A DNA stretch of 8,656 nt from Bacilli bacterium (GCA_012513195.1 JAAZCR010000294.1:1-8656); one strand, 5' to 3'; shown: positions 1 to 7,129, counted from the stretch's first letter. Numbers and translations: made by a program. Notes: a model not told the origin generated them from the sequence alone.

Positions 1-755
1 CTATAAAACATACGTCCTTTGTCAGTACGATTAAAACTTAAGGCTAAAATTACTATTAATAAGATTCCTAAGACAACATATATAAGTTTTGTCTTCACAA
101 AATCAGCAACATTTATGACAAACTTAGTAATTCCAGGTAGGTCTTGTCCCATAGACGAAAATGTCTCTTGGAAAGTTGGTACAACGAAATTTAACAAGAA
201 TATTGATACACCAATTGTCATCACAATTAGGAACAATGGATACATCATTGCCCCTTTGATATCACTGGTAGTCTTTAATTGTTTCTTGTAATAGATGTAC
301 ATGTCATAAATTACATCTTCAAGTTTACCAATCATTTCTCCTACTTTAACCATTTCTACCATAAGTTTAGGGAACACTTTCTTATGCCGTGCGAGGGCTC
401 TATGGAAAGGACTACCATTTCGGATATCTTGTAAGACATTGATAAGATATTTCTTAAGGTATTTATTTTGTGTTTGATCGATAATAATCTTCAAACTCTC
501 AATAATTGAAAGACCTGCATGTAATAAGTTATAGAATTGGGATAAGAAGAACACTAAGTCTTGTTTAGAAACACCTGAAGTAACATTTATTTCTTTTCCT
601 TTTAGAAAAGTAGTAAGTTTTAATTCAACTACTTCAAGGGGTACCATGTTATTAGTTTTTATTCTTCTTACAACTTCACCTTTATCACTTGCTTCCATGA
701 TGTCTGTAACGATATAGGCATCACGGTTACGAGCTTTATATCTATAATATGGCAT
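1..755 (-). CDS. pilC: PilC/GspF-family inner-membrane platform protein (3' end off the left edge)
   Basis: This is the polytopic inner-membrane platform protein of type IV pilus and type II secretion machines, which couples the assembly ATPase to pilin polymerisation. About 251 codons are visible with no stop, so the gene leaves the window; the family is usually about 400 residues, so roughly the last third is missing. The start MPYYRYKARNRD is typical of the family. The first T2SSF four-helix domain covers about residues 63-165 (VSKQDLVFFLSQFYNLLHAG, then a conserved KVGE near 137-140). Hydrophobic segments lie at about 171-192 and 224-241; the second T2SSF domain should follow off-window. 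I chose the ATG at 753-755 because AGGAG sits 7 bases upstream (763-767). An in-frame stop separates it from pilB, which ends 10 bases upstream, so the two are co-transcribed. Family assignment is firm; pilus versus secretion use is not decided. Confidence 0.93.
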   Translation of the reverse strand, partial: MPYYRYKARNRDAYIVTDIMEASDKGEVVRRIKTNNMVPLEVVELKLTTFLKGKEINVTSGVSKQDLVFFLSQFYNLLHAGLSIIESLKIIIDQTQNKYLKKYLINVLQDIRNGSPFHRALARHKKVFPKLMVEMVKVGEMIGKLEDVIYDMYIYYKKQLKTTSDIKGAMMYPLFLIVMTIGVSIFLLNFVVPTFQETFSSMGQDLPGITKFVINVADFVKTKLIYVVLGILLIVILALSFNRTDKGRMFY

Positions 756-762
756 ACCATCA

Positions 763-767
763 CTCCT
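763..767 (-). promoter_or_regulatory. Ribosome binding site of pilC embedded in the pilB stop codon
   Basis: Read on the minus strand, the sequence is TAGGAG, so the AG of the pilB TAG stop (766-768) is the first part of the AGGAG Shine-Dalgarno motif. The spacer to the ATG at 755 is 7 bases. It rules out the nearby out-of-frame ATG at 758-760. A ribosome terminating on pilB covers this site, which suggests translational coupling of ATPase and platform protein (inference). Confidence 0.7.
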
Positions 768-2415
768 AATATGTTACTCTGAGAACTTCTTCAGTGGTGG
801 TAATACCTTGGATAACCTTTTCAAATCCATCTTGGATGAGGGTCTTGAATCCATACTTAAATGCGGCTTCTCTGATATCTTGTTCCGTGCCACCTTTGTT
901 TATGATGTGTCTAATTTCATCGTTGATTTCGAGAATTTCAAAAATCGCGACCCGTCCAGTATACCCCTTGAAGTTACAACTTGGACAACCTTTACCCGTA
1001 TATACTTTTTCAATATCCATACCTACATTATGGTAGAGAATTTTTTCTCTTTCTGTGGCTGGTCGCCATTCACCACATTCCCGACAAGTCTTTCTTACCA
1101 ACCGTTGAGCTACAACTCCAACTAATGATGAAGCAACTAAGAAGGGGTCAATACCCATATCGATTAACCGGGTAACTGTACCAGGTGAGTCATTGGTGTG
1201 AATTGTACTAAATACTAAGTGACCTGTTAAAGACGACCTAACCGCAATTTGCGCTGTTTCCGTATCCCGAATTTCCCCAATCATGATGATATTAGGGTCT
1301 TGCCGGAGGATGGATCTTAGTCCTGACGCAAAGGTCAAACCAACATCAGGATTTACTTGAATTTGGTTAACCCCTTTTAATTGAAGCTCGACTGGGTCTT
1401 CAATGGTAATTATGTTAACATCTTCAGTATTTAAGTCATTTAAGCACGCATAAAGTGTAGTTGATTTACCTGAACCTGTTGGTCCAGATACTAGAATAAT
1501 ACCATAAGGTCGCTTTATTAAGCTAGAAAATCGTTTAAAATTCTCTTCATTTAAACCTAATTTATTAATACTACCTAAGTTGTTCTTTAAGTTTAATAAC
1601 CGTAAGACTAGTTTTTCACCATTAACAGTCGGAAGTGATGATACCCGTAAATCTAATTTGGTATTTTCTATAACCATCTTTATCCGACCATCCTGTGGTC
1701 TACGCGTTTCCGTAATATCTAATCCCGATATAATCTTAAAACGCGAAATCAATTGCTTTTCCATGATTTTCGGGAAGATTTTTTCAACATTTAATACACC
1801 ATCAACCCGAAATCTTACAACTACTTCGTTTTCATGGGGATCAATATGTATATCTGATGCATTTTGCTTAACAGCCGATAACAACAACTGGTTAACTAAA
1901 CGGATAAGAGGAGTATCGTCACCTTCAGCACCTTGTTCATCTTCATCTTCGCTATAGTTTAAGATAATTTTGTCTAAGGAACTGTTAATACCATAATATC
2001 TACTAATTGCTGTTTCAATTTCTGATTTGGGTGCCATCACAAGTTTAATATTATAACCTGTGATTAACCTTAAATCATCGACAACATAATAGTTTAATGG
2101 ATCAGCTACCGCAACTACTAACTTACCTTCTTCAAAAGTTACGGGAACGACTAAATTTTCCCGTGCATACTCTTCAGAAATAAGTCTAAGAATTGATTCA
2201 TTTAATTTATAATCGTTTAACGAGATCTTCTTAACTCCTAATTGGATTTCCAAAGCTTCCATTACTTGGTTTTCTGTCACATACCCAATTCTAATTAAAG
2301 TATCCCCCAATTTTTCATCAGGTTCCTTGACAGATATCGCAAACTCGATTTGTTCAGGAGTCACTAATCCTGATTCGATTAAGATATCCCCTATTCTTTT
2401 TTTTACACGTTTCAT
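766..2415 (-). CDS. pilB: PilB/GspE-family assembly ATPase with tandem MshEN-like N-terminal motifs
   Basis: This is the cytoplasmic hexameric ATPase that drives pilus or pseudopilus assembly. At 549 residues it is full length for PilB/GspE and longer than the ComGA type. Residues 7-30 and 35-58 are two tandem copies of an R/K-L/I-G-x2-L-I-x2-G-x-V-T motif, as in the c-di-GMP-binding MshEN domain; the second ends in Q58, while the first ends in K30 instead of Gln. The ATPase core has Walker A GPTGSGKST (311-319), an Asp box TIEDPVE (337-343), Walker B NIIMIGEIRD (375-384, Glu381) and a His box GHLVFSTIHTND (398-409). A zinc-binding tetracysteine follows at C444/C447 and C477/C480. All catalytic residues are present. 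The extension motor set points to PilB or GspE rather than PilT. The ATG is preceded by AGGTGAT with a 5-base spacer. It lies 14 bases after the VanW-like gene and 10 before pilC. Confidence 0.96.
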   Translation of the reverse strand: MKRVKKRIGDILIESGLVTPEQIEFAISVKEPDEKLGDTLIRIGYVTENQVMEALEIQLGVKKISLNDYKLNESILRLISEEYARENLVVPVTFEEGKLVVAVADPLNYYVVDDLRLITGYNIKLVMAPKSEIETAISRYYGINSSLDKIILNYSEDEDEQGAEGDDTPLIRLVNQLLLSAVKQNASDIHIDPHENEVVVRFRVDGVLNVEKIFPKIMEKQLISRFKIISGLDITETRRPQDGRIKMVIENTKLDLRVSSLPTVNGEKLVLRLLNLKNNLGSINKLGLNEENFKRFSSLIKRPYGIILVSGPTGSGKSTTLYACLNDLNTEDVNIITIEDPVELQLKGVNQIQVNPDVGLTFASGLRSILRQDPNIIMIGEIRDTETAQIAVRSSLTGHLVFSTIHTNDSPGTVTRLIDMGIDPFLVASSLVGVVAQRLVRKTCRECGEWRPATEREKILYHNVGMDIEKVYTGKGCPSCNFKGYTGRVAIFEILEINDEIRHIINKGGTEQDIREAAFKYGFKTLIQDGFEKVIQGITTTEEVLRVTY

Positions 2416-2429
2416 CGCCTATCACCTAC

Positions 2430-3761
2430 CTATTTAGGCATATAAATGTATTCAAACTCATCGAAAATGAATGTTAGGTCAGGGTTATTATAATACTTAA
2501 CTGTTCGATATAGTTTCGTATGATATCCGTTACGACTTGCTCCTACTTTAGTAACTATTTCATATTCAATTGTACTATTATAATCGCCCGCAGATCGTTT
2601 GTATCCGTATTCATTCACAAATGGTGGACCATAAAGACTAAAAACTAAATAATTTTCCCCATTCTCAACGGTATTAGTTACTCTAATATAGTAAGAATGA
2701 CGATTGGGATTATAAAATGTTAAGTCTTTAATGGTTGAGAAGGAAATACCAGTAATATAAGTTGCTGGTTGACTTGTGACTGGATCATTTTTAACCGTTT
2801 CTTCGAAGGCATAATTTAACTCTACTAATGCTTCATAACCAATATAATCAGATTGTGGTTTGAAAATATCAGGTAAAGCGGAACTGTAATGTCTTTCAAT
2901 ATTTCTGAAGTTGGTATTTAATATCGTTTTAAAGATACCAGTCGCAAAGATTGATAACTCATTTTGAGTAAAATAATTACTTATAATATCGTTATATATC
3001 TCTGTACGTTTACCTTCTGTATAAACAACCTCATTAAAAGGTTTTTCTTTAAATGCTTCAATCAATAAATCAGCCAATGAAAACTGCGTCTTAGGTTTAA
3101 TTTCAATTACATCGCCTAAGTAATAATTAAATTTATAGTTTACAAAATGACTTGCATCGGCATAGTTTATTTTAACTTGATGTAAGTAATTTTCTTGACT
3201 CACAGTTTCATCAATAAACGGTCCAATATCGATATAAATCTCTTTGAATAAAAAACTTACATATTTAATTACTTCTCTTTCTAACGCTTCATAATCAAAA
3301 TCAGTAAATTTAATATACTTATCACTTCTAATTAGATTTTCTATGTACCCCTCTTCAACAGAAACATATATAATATTAATCCCTGCATTATAATCCATTT
3401 GTCTACCATCTTGTACTCTTTGAATTGACCTTTCAATATCGAAACTAAACTTAGTATGATCTAAATATAGACGATAGGAATCATTTTGATAACTTAGGGC
3501 TATCATTGGTCCTTCTTTTCTTTCCCCATCTACTATATAAGAATTATTACGCCATTTACGAATCGCATTAGCCAAGTCATTCTCAGCTTGCGAGGAAGTA
3601 CGCCCACCTATGTATACATACCCAACTTGGGTTCCATCTTTATATGGAGTAATAATATTATTGTCTAAGGAAAAGATAACCAACCAAATAATTACGCCTG
3701 TTAAAATGACTAAAAAAACTATTATTGCGTATAGATTTTTTCGTTTACTCAAGAGTTTCAC
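2430..3761 (-). CDS. Membrane-anchored divergent VanW-like protein, first gene of the pilus assembly operon
   Basis: No named gene is recognised. The 443-residue protein has a short basic N-terminus, one hydrophobic segment at about 11-31 with no lipobox, and a long polar region that should face outside. Residues 46-70 (VGYVYIGG, then a helix ending KW) and 88-108 resemble the peptidoglycan-binding-like domain that often precedes VanW domains. Three blocks match the VanW pattern in order: KPKTQFSLADLL (223-234), NIERHYSSALPDIFKP (287-302) and KDLTFYN...YYIRV...FSLYGPP (345-380). The GGGxCQ motif typical of VanW is absent near 267-280, and the protein has no cysteine. VanW proteins have no proven biochemical activity; a cell-wall role is inferred. 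The GTG start has an in-frame TAG just before it; a TTG three codons in (3750-3752) with AGGTGA about 5 bases upstream is a real alternative. It could serve a PilN/PilO-like or wall-anchoring role, which is speculative. Confidence 0.68.
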   Translation of the reverse strand: MKLLSKRKNLYAIIVFLVILTGVIIWLVIFSLDNNIITPYKDGTQVGYVYIGGRTSSQAENDLANAIRKWRNNSYIVDGERKEGPMIALSYQNDSYRLYLDHTKFSFDIERSIQRVQDGRQMDYNAGINIIYVSVEEGYIENLIRSDKYIKFTDFDYEALEREVIKYVSFLFKEIYIDIGPFIDETVSQENYLHQVKINYADASHFVNYKFNYYLGDVIEIKPKTQFSLADLLIEAFKEKPFNEVVYTEGKRTEIYNDIISNYFTQNELSIFATGIFKTILNTNFRNIERHYSSALPDIFKPQSDYIGYEALVELNYAFEETVKNDPVTSQPATYITGISFSTIKDLTFYNPNRHSYYIRVTNTVENGENYLVFSLYGPPFVNEYGYKRSAGDYNSTIEYEIVTKVGASRNGYHTKLYRTVKYYNNPDLTFIFDEFEYIYMPK

Positions 3762-3770
3762 CTACTCTTC

Positions 3771-3789
3771 TATATCATAATGTGATATA
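3771..3789. repeat. Short inverted repeat in the divergent promoter region
   Basis: TATATCA and TGATATA form perfect 7-base arms around a 5-base spacer (TAATG). The right arm overlaps the TGATATAAT extended -10-like sequence on the plus strand, and the repeat lies in the predicted leader of the minus-strand operon. It could be an operator, but a repeat of this size is not rare in DNA this AT-rich. Confidence 0.3.
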
Positions 3790-3817
3790 ATATTATTAAT
3801 TAATTATACTATATAAT
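3783..3817 (+). promoter_or_regulatory. Putative promoter elements for the pilin operon
   Basis: Two -10-like hexamers face the pilin genes. One is an extended form, TGATATAAT (3783-3791), about 70 bases before the first start codon. The other is TATAAT at 3812-3817, about 44 bases before it. Neither has a convincing -35 at 16-18 bases, so the true one cannot be chosen; the TGn extension makes the first somewhat better, since such promoters depend less on a -35. Confidence 0.4.
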
Positions 3818-3831
3818 AAGTAATTTATCCA
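3803..3831 (-). promoter_or_regulatory. Putative promoter of the VanW-like/pilB/pilC operon
   Basis: On the minus strand a perfect TATAAT (3803-3808) is preceded at 17 bases by TGGATA (3826-3831), which matches TTGACA at four of six positions. Transcription would start near 3796 and give a leader of about 35 bases before the GTG at 3761. This is the best-spaced sigma-A-type promoter in the intergenic region. Its -35 lies wholly inside the DnaA-box-like sequence. Confidence 0.5.
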
Positions 3832-3833
3832 CA
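3825..3833 (+). promoter_or_regulatory. Perfect DnaA-box sequence (TTATCCACA) between the divergent operons
   Basis: TTATCCACA matches the consensus DnaA box TTATNCACA exactly. It is the only copy I noticed, so this is not an origin. It covers the predicted -35 of the leftward operon and lies between the pilin-side -10 candidates and the first pilin start codon. DnaA acting as a transcription factor here is possible; a chance match is also possible. Confidence 0.4.
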
Positions 3834-3849
3834 GGAAATGCTATAAATG

Positions 3850-3854
3850 GGAGG
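3850..3854 (+). promoter_or_regulatory. Ribosome binding site that sets the start of the first prepilin
   Basis: GGAGG within GGGAGGG lies downstream of the ATG at 3847 and so argues against that start. It is 7 bases before the ATG at 3862 and 4 bases before the ATG at 3859, favouring 3862. Confidence 0.75.
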
Positions 3855-3861
3855 GAAAATG

Positions 3862-4473
3862 ATGGGAAAAGCAAAGATTTTGTCGAAAATAGGTGCATCG
3901 TTACTTGAGGTTATCGCAGCTGTAGCGATCGCAAGTACAGCCCTTTTATTGGTCTATAATGTACTTAATTATAATGTACGACAAAATGGTATAAATCATG
4001 ATAAAGTTAGAAACACCAATGTGGCTTATGGTGCTTTGAATTATCTGACTAATTATGACTTTGCGACGCTTGAAGAGTATTTAATCGATAACACACCGAA
4101 CATGTACATAAGAATTACTGGGGCAAGTTGTAGTACTGCCTACTTTCCTGATACCCAAACCTGTCTAGGTGTGTTAAATCCCACCCTAAGCAACAAATCT
4201 TACACCAATGATGATATCATTATTTTCATCTTTCCTTATAGGCAGAAACTTGCTATAACAAACCTAAGAGAATACATTATCAATCCTGATAATTATCGAG
4301 ATAAGACTGTTCCTCCTGTTTTAGAAAATTTTATAAATATAGAACGAGAGAACGCAAATGATTATACTACTGATTATAGTGAAATTAATGTATATTCGGT
4401 ATTAGTATATGTCAAAAGTGGTATTAGTCATAAATATGACATTTGTTTACATGGGGTGATAACACGTGATTAA
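3862..4473 (+). CDS. Prepilin-like protein, GspI/PilV-type minor pilin
   Basis: This 203-residue protein has a class III prepilin leader. After a basic stretch (K3, K5, K9) comes G11, then ASLLEV, giving the cleavage site G11^A12 and Glu at mature position 5 (E16), followed by a hydrophobic helix to about residue 32. Prepilin peptidase would cut after G11, and the helix would anchor the subunit in the membrane and then in the pilus core. The rest is a soluble domain with cysteines C90, C101 (CX10C) and C195. As first gene of a three-pilin operon with a glutamate-less giant third member, it best fits the GspI/PilV position; sequence alone does not prove this. The start at 3862 is chosen from the GGAGG spacing; 3859 is possible and 3847 unlikely. 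Its TAA overlaps the next gene by 8 bases. Confidence 0.85.
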   Translation: MGKAKILSKIGASLLEVIAAVAIASTALLLVYNVLNYNVRQNGINHDKVRNTNVAYGALNYLTNYDFATLEEYLIDNTPNMYIRITGASCSTAYFPDTQTCLGVLNPTLSNKSYTNDDIIIFIFPYRQKLAITNLREYIINPDNYRDKTVPPVLENFINIERENANDYTTDYSEINVYSVLVYVKSGISHKYDICLHGVITRD

Positions 4474-5065
4474 AAATAAAAAAGGTGTTACCCTCATGGA
4501 ACTCCTAGCATATATAACGTTAATTGGGATCATTGGTACTTTACTAACAGGTACCTTCATTCTTGGCATTCGTTCATATGATCGCGTTAATGGTCAAGGA
4601 GCACTTGATCAAGAAGCCAATTTTATTAACTCAATTCTCTACTCTGCTATTCAATCATTCCAACCACAATATATTCGATATTGCGACAGAGGAAATGAAT
4701 TCAGTAATTGTGTTGAATTAGTTGTTGATACAGTCTGGGAAATTGATGAAAATACAGGAATACTAGTTCAAAAACCCGTTCCATCAGAAGATCGGTACTT
4801 AAGAATATGGATCAACCCTGAAGATAATGGCTTATATCTTAATAATACTAAAATCAATAACGATGGTTATCAAGTTATCTACCATAAGATTATAGATGGT
4901 GAAGTTGACGAAAGCCAAGTTGATTCTTATATATCTTATAACTGTAATATTATCGGTGGCGAGACATGCCAAAAATTTACCTTAAGAATACGCTTAGCAC
5001 TTAAAGCGGATAAACCACGCTATAAGTCGCGCATAATTGTATATGAAAGTAGGTTTGCCTACTAA
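4466..5065 (+). CDS. Prepilin-like protein, GspJ/PilW-type minor pilin
   Basis: This 199-residue protein has a textbook prepilin start: leader MIKNKKG, cut after G7, then VTLMELLAYITLIG with Glu at mature position 5 (E12) and a hydrophobic helix to about residue 34. The globular part has two cysteine pairs, C73/C82 (CX8C) and C160/C168 (CX7C), likely disulfides outside the cell. Length, the second position in the operon and the residues after the helix (region 34-70, polar, helical, Gln- and Asn-rich) fit PilW/GspJ-type minor pilins. The start is GTG at 4466, overlapping the upstream stop by 8 bases, with GGGGTGAT (4453-4460) 5 bases upstream; this implies coupled translation. Its TAA is followed closely by the third pilin gene. 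It is not likely to be the major pilin, which is normally shorter and more strongly expressed. Confidence 0.86.
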   Translation: MIKNKKGVTLMELLAYITLIGIIGTLLTGTFILGIRSYDRVNGQGALDQEANFINSILYSAIQSFQPQYIRYCDRGNEFSNCVELVVDTVWEIDENTGILVQKPVPSEDRYLRIWINPEDNGLYLNNTKINNDGYQVIYHKIIDGEVDESQVDSYISYNCNIIGGETCQKFTLRIRLALKADKPRYKSRIIVYESRFAY

Positions 5066-5079
5066 TGGAGTTGAGGAAT

Positions 5080-7086
5080 ATGTTGAACAAAAAAGGTTAT
5101 GTATTAGTATATGCACTAGCTTTAATTACAGTATTATTGTTATTAGTTGCTTCCCTAACCCACATAACGATGTCTCGCACTGTCTGGGCTAATCGTCAAG
5201 TTGCCTTAATAAACGAAACTGTGCAAGCGCGTCGTGTAATCGACCTTGTTACAGTTGAACTTGAAAACCGTTTGAATAATTACCGCAAAGAGTTATATCA
5301 TTTTATGGATGATATCGATGCATATTTTAATGGTGAAGATGAAACAGCACCATTCCGTGACATCGAAAAATTCTTTTCAGTTCCTGGTGAGTATGAAATC
5401 ATCATACGTGATTTAACAGAAGAACCATGTCAATTCAGTGAAATTAAGGATCCTAATGCTAAAGCTTGTTTTGATAAAGAAGATTATAATCCTTCACCTT
5501 ATACTCGACCATATGATATTGTTTATAATGGTCGTAACATAATAGCCCAAAAACGCTTCTTTATTTCTATTATACCTTCTTTTCTCTACTTCGCATTAGG
5601 TTCAAAAAGCGATATTAATCTTCATGGGGGAGCCTACATCGAAGGGGATATCTTTGTTAATCGTAATTTTTACTTTGCTAACTCAGCGAATTACTTAGTA
5701 GATGATAATGCTTATAATATCATAAGTACATTCCCTTCTTTCCATCCAGATTCAAAAATATTATATAGTGATTCAAAGAAGTTTAACATGTATTATTGTT
5801 ACCAAACCGAAACTAATCCTTGTTTTACAGGATTAGAAGATGGTAATTTCTATCGCATAAAGAGTAATGAACAAGAAGAAGTATCATTTCAACCAACACT
5901 CGATACAACTCAACTCGCAGTAGATGTTGCATCAACTCCGCCAAGAATTGCCAAATATGATTATCGTTTCTTAGATGTCTTTTTTGAAGAGTCATTTATC
6001 CACTATCTAAATGACGCTATATTTCCAGAGCCAGATGAAACAAATAAGCATGAATGGATTACTTTAGGAGCGAATGAACTAACTCGTGATTACTTGGCAG
6101 ATCAACTAAGAGGATACATGAGTTATTTAATCGAAGAAACCAATCCTTTAAATATTACTTCATATAATAATATTAATCGCTCGGTGTATTTTAATGGTGA
6201 TTTAGTGTTGGAAGCTTTGAACTTCGTTGATGGTGGGGAAACTGGTGTCTTTGAAATTCGCACAGATGTAAGAAGTCATGAAGACTATTATACCTTCACT
6301 TTCAATGATGATGAATGGATAATTGTAAATGGTGATTTAACGATAAAGAATTTGAACCCTAACATTAACCCTATTCTTATAGATGCTAACTTCCTAGTTT
6401 TAGGAAACATTATTATCACTGGAAATGTTCTTCTAAGTAGTTCAACCTATGTATTAGGTGAAGCAATTATCCATGATGCTAATATTAACTTAGTACCTGA
6501 ATTAGAGTTTGAAAAAACAATTTATGATAAAGACTACGATAATGATTCAAATACCATCACCGTATATAATAACTTAGTATTATCCGTTAATGGTAATATC
6601 CAATTTTCAAGAATCAATGAATTTCAAAATGATAATTTAGGTAAATCACAATTTACTCCTAGTATTAGAGGATTCTTCTTCTCAAACAGTTATATTCAAG
6701 CATATACTATTTCTTCTTATCTAGTTATTGAAGGTGGTATCTTCAGCCAAGATAGTAAAAATGTAGTTGATGGTGAAGTTCGTGAAAATGAATACATTCA
6801 ACTTATTGGCGAAGATGAAACGCCTGATGAATACAATTCCACTAATTCCATCGGGTTATTGGTTAATAGTATTAGAGGTGAAGTGGCCCCTGGAGATGCT
6901 AATTTCCAACCATTTAGATTTTATCGTACTGGTATACCTGAAGATTATGCTAACTTTATAAGCATCTCTAATGCCCGTTTCGTATTACTATATAGCCCTT
7001 CCGTAATCCAACATCAGCCAAAAGGATTGCCCTTAAATAATCAAGTAAACTATGTAATAGAAGATATTAAAATTATAAGAAAATAA
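5080..7086 (+). CDS. Giant GspK/PilX-like pilin with a beta-helix-like exported domain
   Basis: From the ATG at 5080 the protein is 668 residues, far above usual GspK (about 300) or PilX (about 200). The leader MLNKKG is followed by YVLVYALALITVLLLLV, a prepilin-type helix in which mature position 5 is Tyr, not Glu; absence of Glu5 is typical of GspK and PilX, which cap the pilus tip. Cysteine pairs lie at C117/C130 and C240/C248. A turn pattern of G-D/N-I/L/V between short strands recurs at about 189, 373, 418, 442, 448 and 505, suggesting a bactofilin- or beta-helix-like fold, interrupted by a helical-looking insert near 275-360. I preferred 5080 over 5065 (whose ATG overlaps the upstream TAA) because GGAG lies 9 bases before it and the leader length then matches its neighbour. 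It probably sits at the tip and binds a surface or cargo (inference). A strong terminator follows. Confidence 0.82.
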   Translation: MLNKKGYVLVYALALITVLLLLVASLTHITMSRTVWANRQVALINETVQARRVIDLVTVELENRLNNYRKELYHFMDDIDAYFNGEDETAPFRDIEKFFSVPGEYEIIIRDLTEEPCQFSEIKDPNAKACFDKEDYNPSPYTRPYDIVYNGRNIIAQKRFFISIIPSFLYFALGSKSDINLHGGAYIEGDIFVNRNFYFANSANYLVDDNAYNIISTFPSFHPDSKILYSDSKKFNMYYCYQTETNPCFTGLEDGNFYRIKSNEQEEVSFQPTLDTTQLAVDVASTPPRIAKYDYRFLDVFFEESFIHYLNDAIFPEPDETNKHEWITLGANELTRDYLADQLRGYMSYLIEETNPLNITSYNNINRSVYFNGDLVLEALNFVDGGETGVFEIRTDVRSHEDYYTFTFNDDEWIIVNGDLTIKNLNPNINPILIDANFLVLGNIIITGNVLLSSSTYVLGEAIIHDANINLVPELEFEKTIYDKDYDNDSNTITVYNNLVLSVNGNIQFSRINEFQNDNLGKSQFTPSIRGFFFSNSYIQAYTISSYLVIEGGIFSQDSKNVVDGEVRENEYIQLIGEDETPDEYNSTNSIGLLVNSIRGEVAPGDANFQPFRFYRTGIPEDYANFISISNARFVLLYSPSVIQHQPKGLPLNNQVNYVIEDIKIIRK

Positions 7087-7090
7087 AGAT

Positions 7091-7129
7091 AAAAACCTAA
7101 TACTTGTTTATCAAAGTATTAGGTTTTTT
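7091..7129 (+). terminator. Intrinsic terminator of the pilin operon
   Basis: A perfect 15-base-pair stem (7091-7105 with 7114-7128) closes an 8-base loop and ends in a run of six T, starting 4 bases after the stop codon of the giant pilin. The A-run on the other side means it could also stop leftward transcription. Confidence 0.92.

Noticed and set aside
19..291. Plus-strand open frame of 90 codons at the left edge
   Set aside because: It lies antisense to the clear PilC coding frame and has no supporting features.
794..1957. Plus-strand open frames of 64-125 codons opposite pilB
   Set aside because: They are antisense to a gene with complete ATPase motifs, show no recognisable protein features and arise from its codon pattern.
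3771..3833. Replication origin (AT-rich region with a DnaA box)
   Set aside because: Only one DnaA box was seen and there are no dnaA/dnaN-type or plasmid replication genes nearby; the AT-richness fits a divergent promoter.
766..5065. ComG competence pseudopilus
   Set aside because: The ATPase is 549 residues with the N-terminal MshEN-like region, unlike the shorter ComGA, and the ATPase/platform genes are divergent from the pilin genes rather than in one comGA-comGG operon.
6767..6961. Second plus-strand frame inside the giant pilin gene
   Set aside because: Out-of-frame shadow of a continuous coding sequence.
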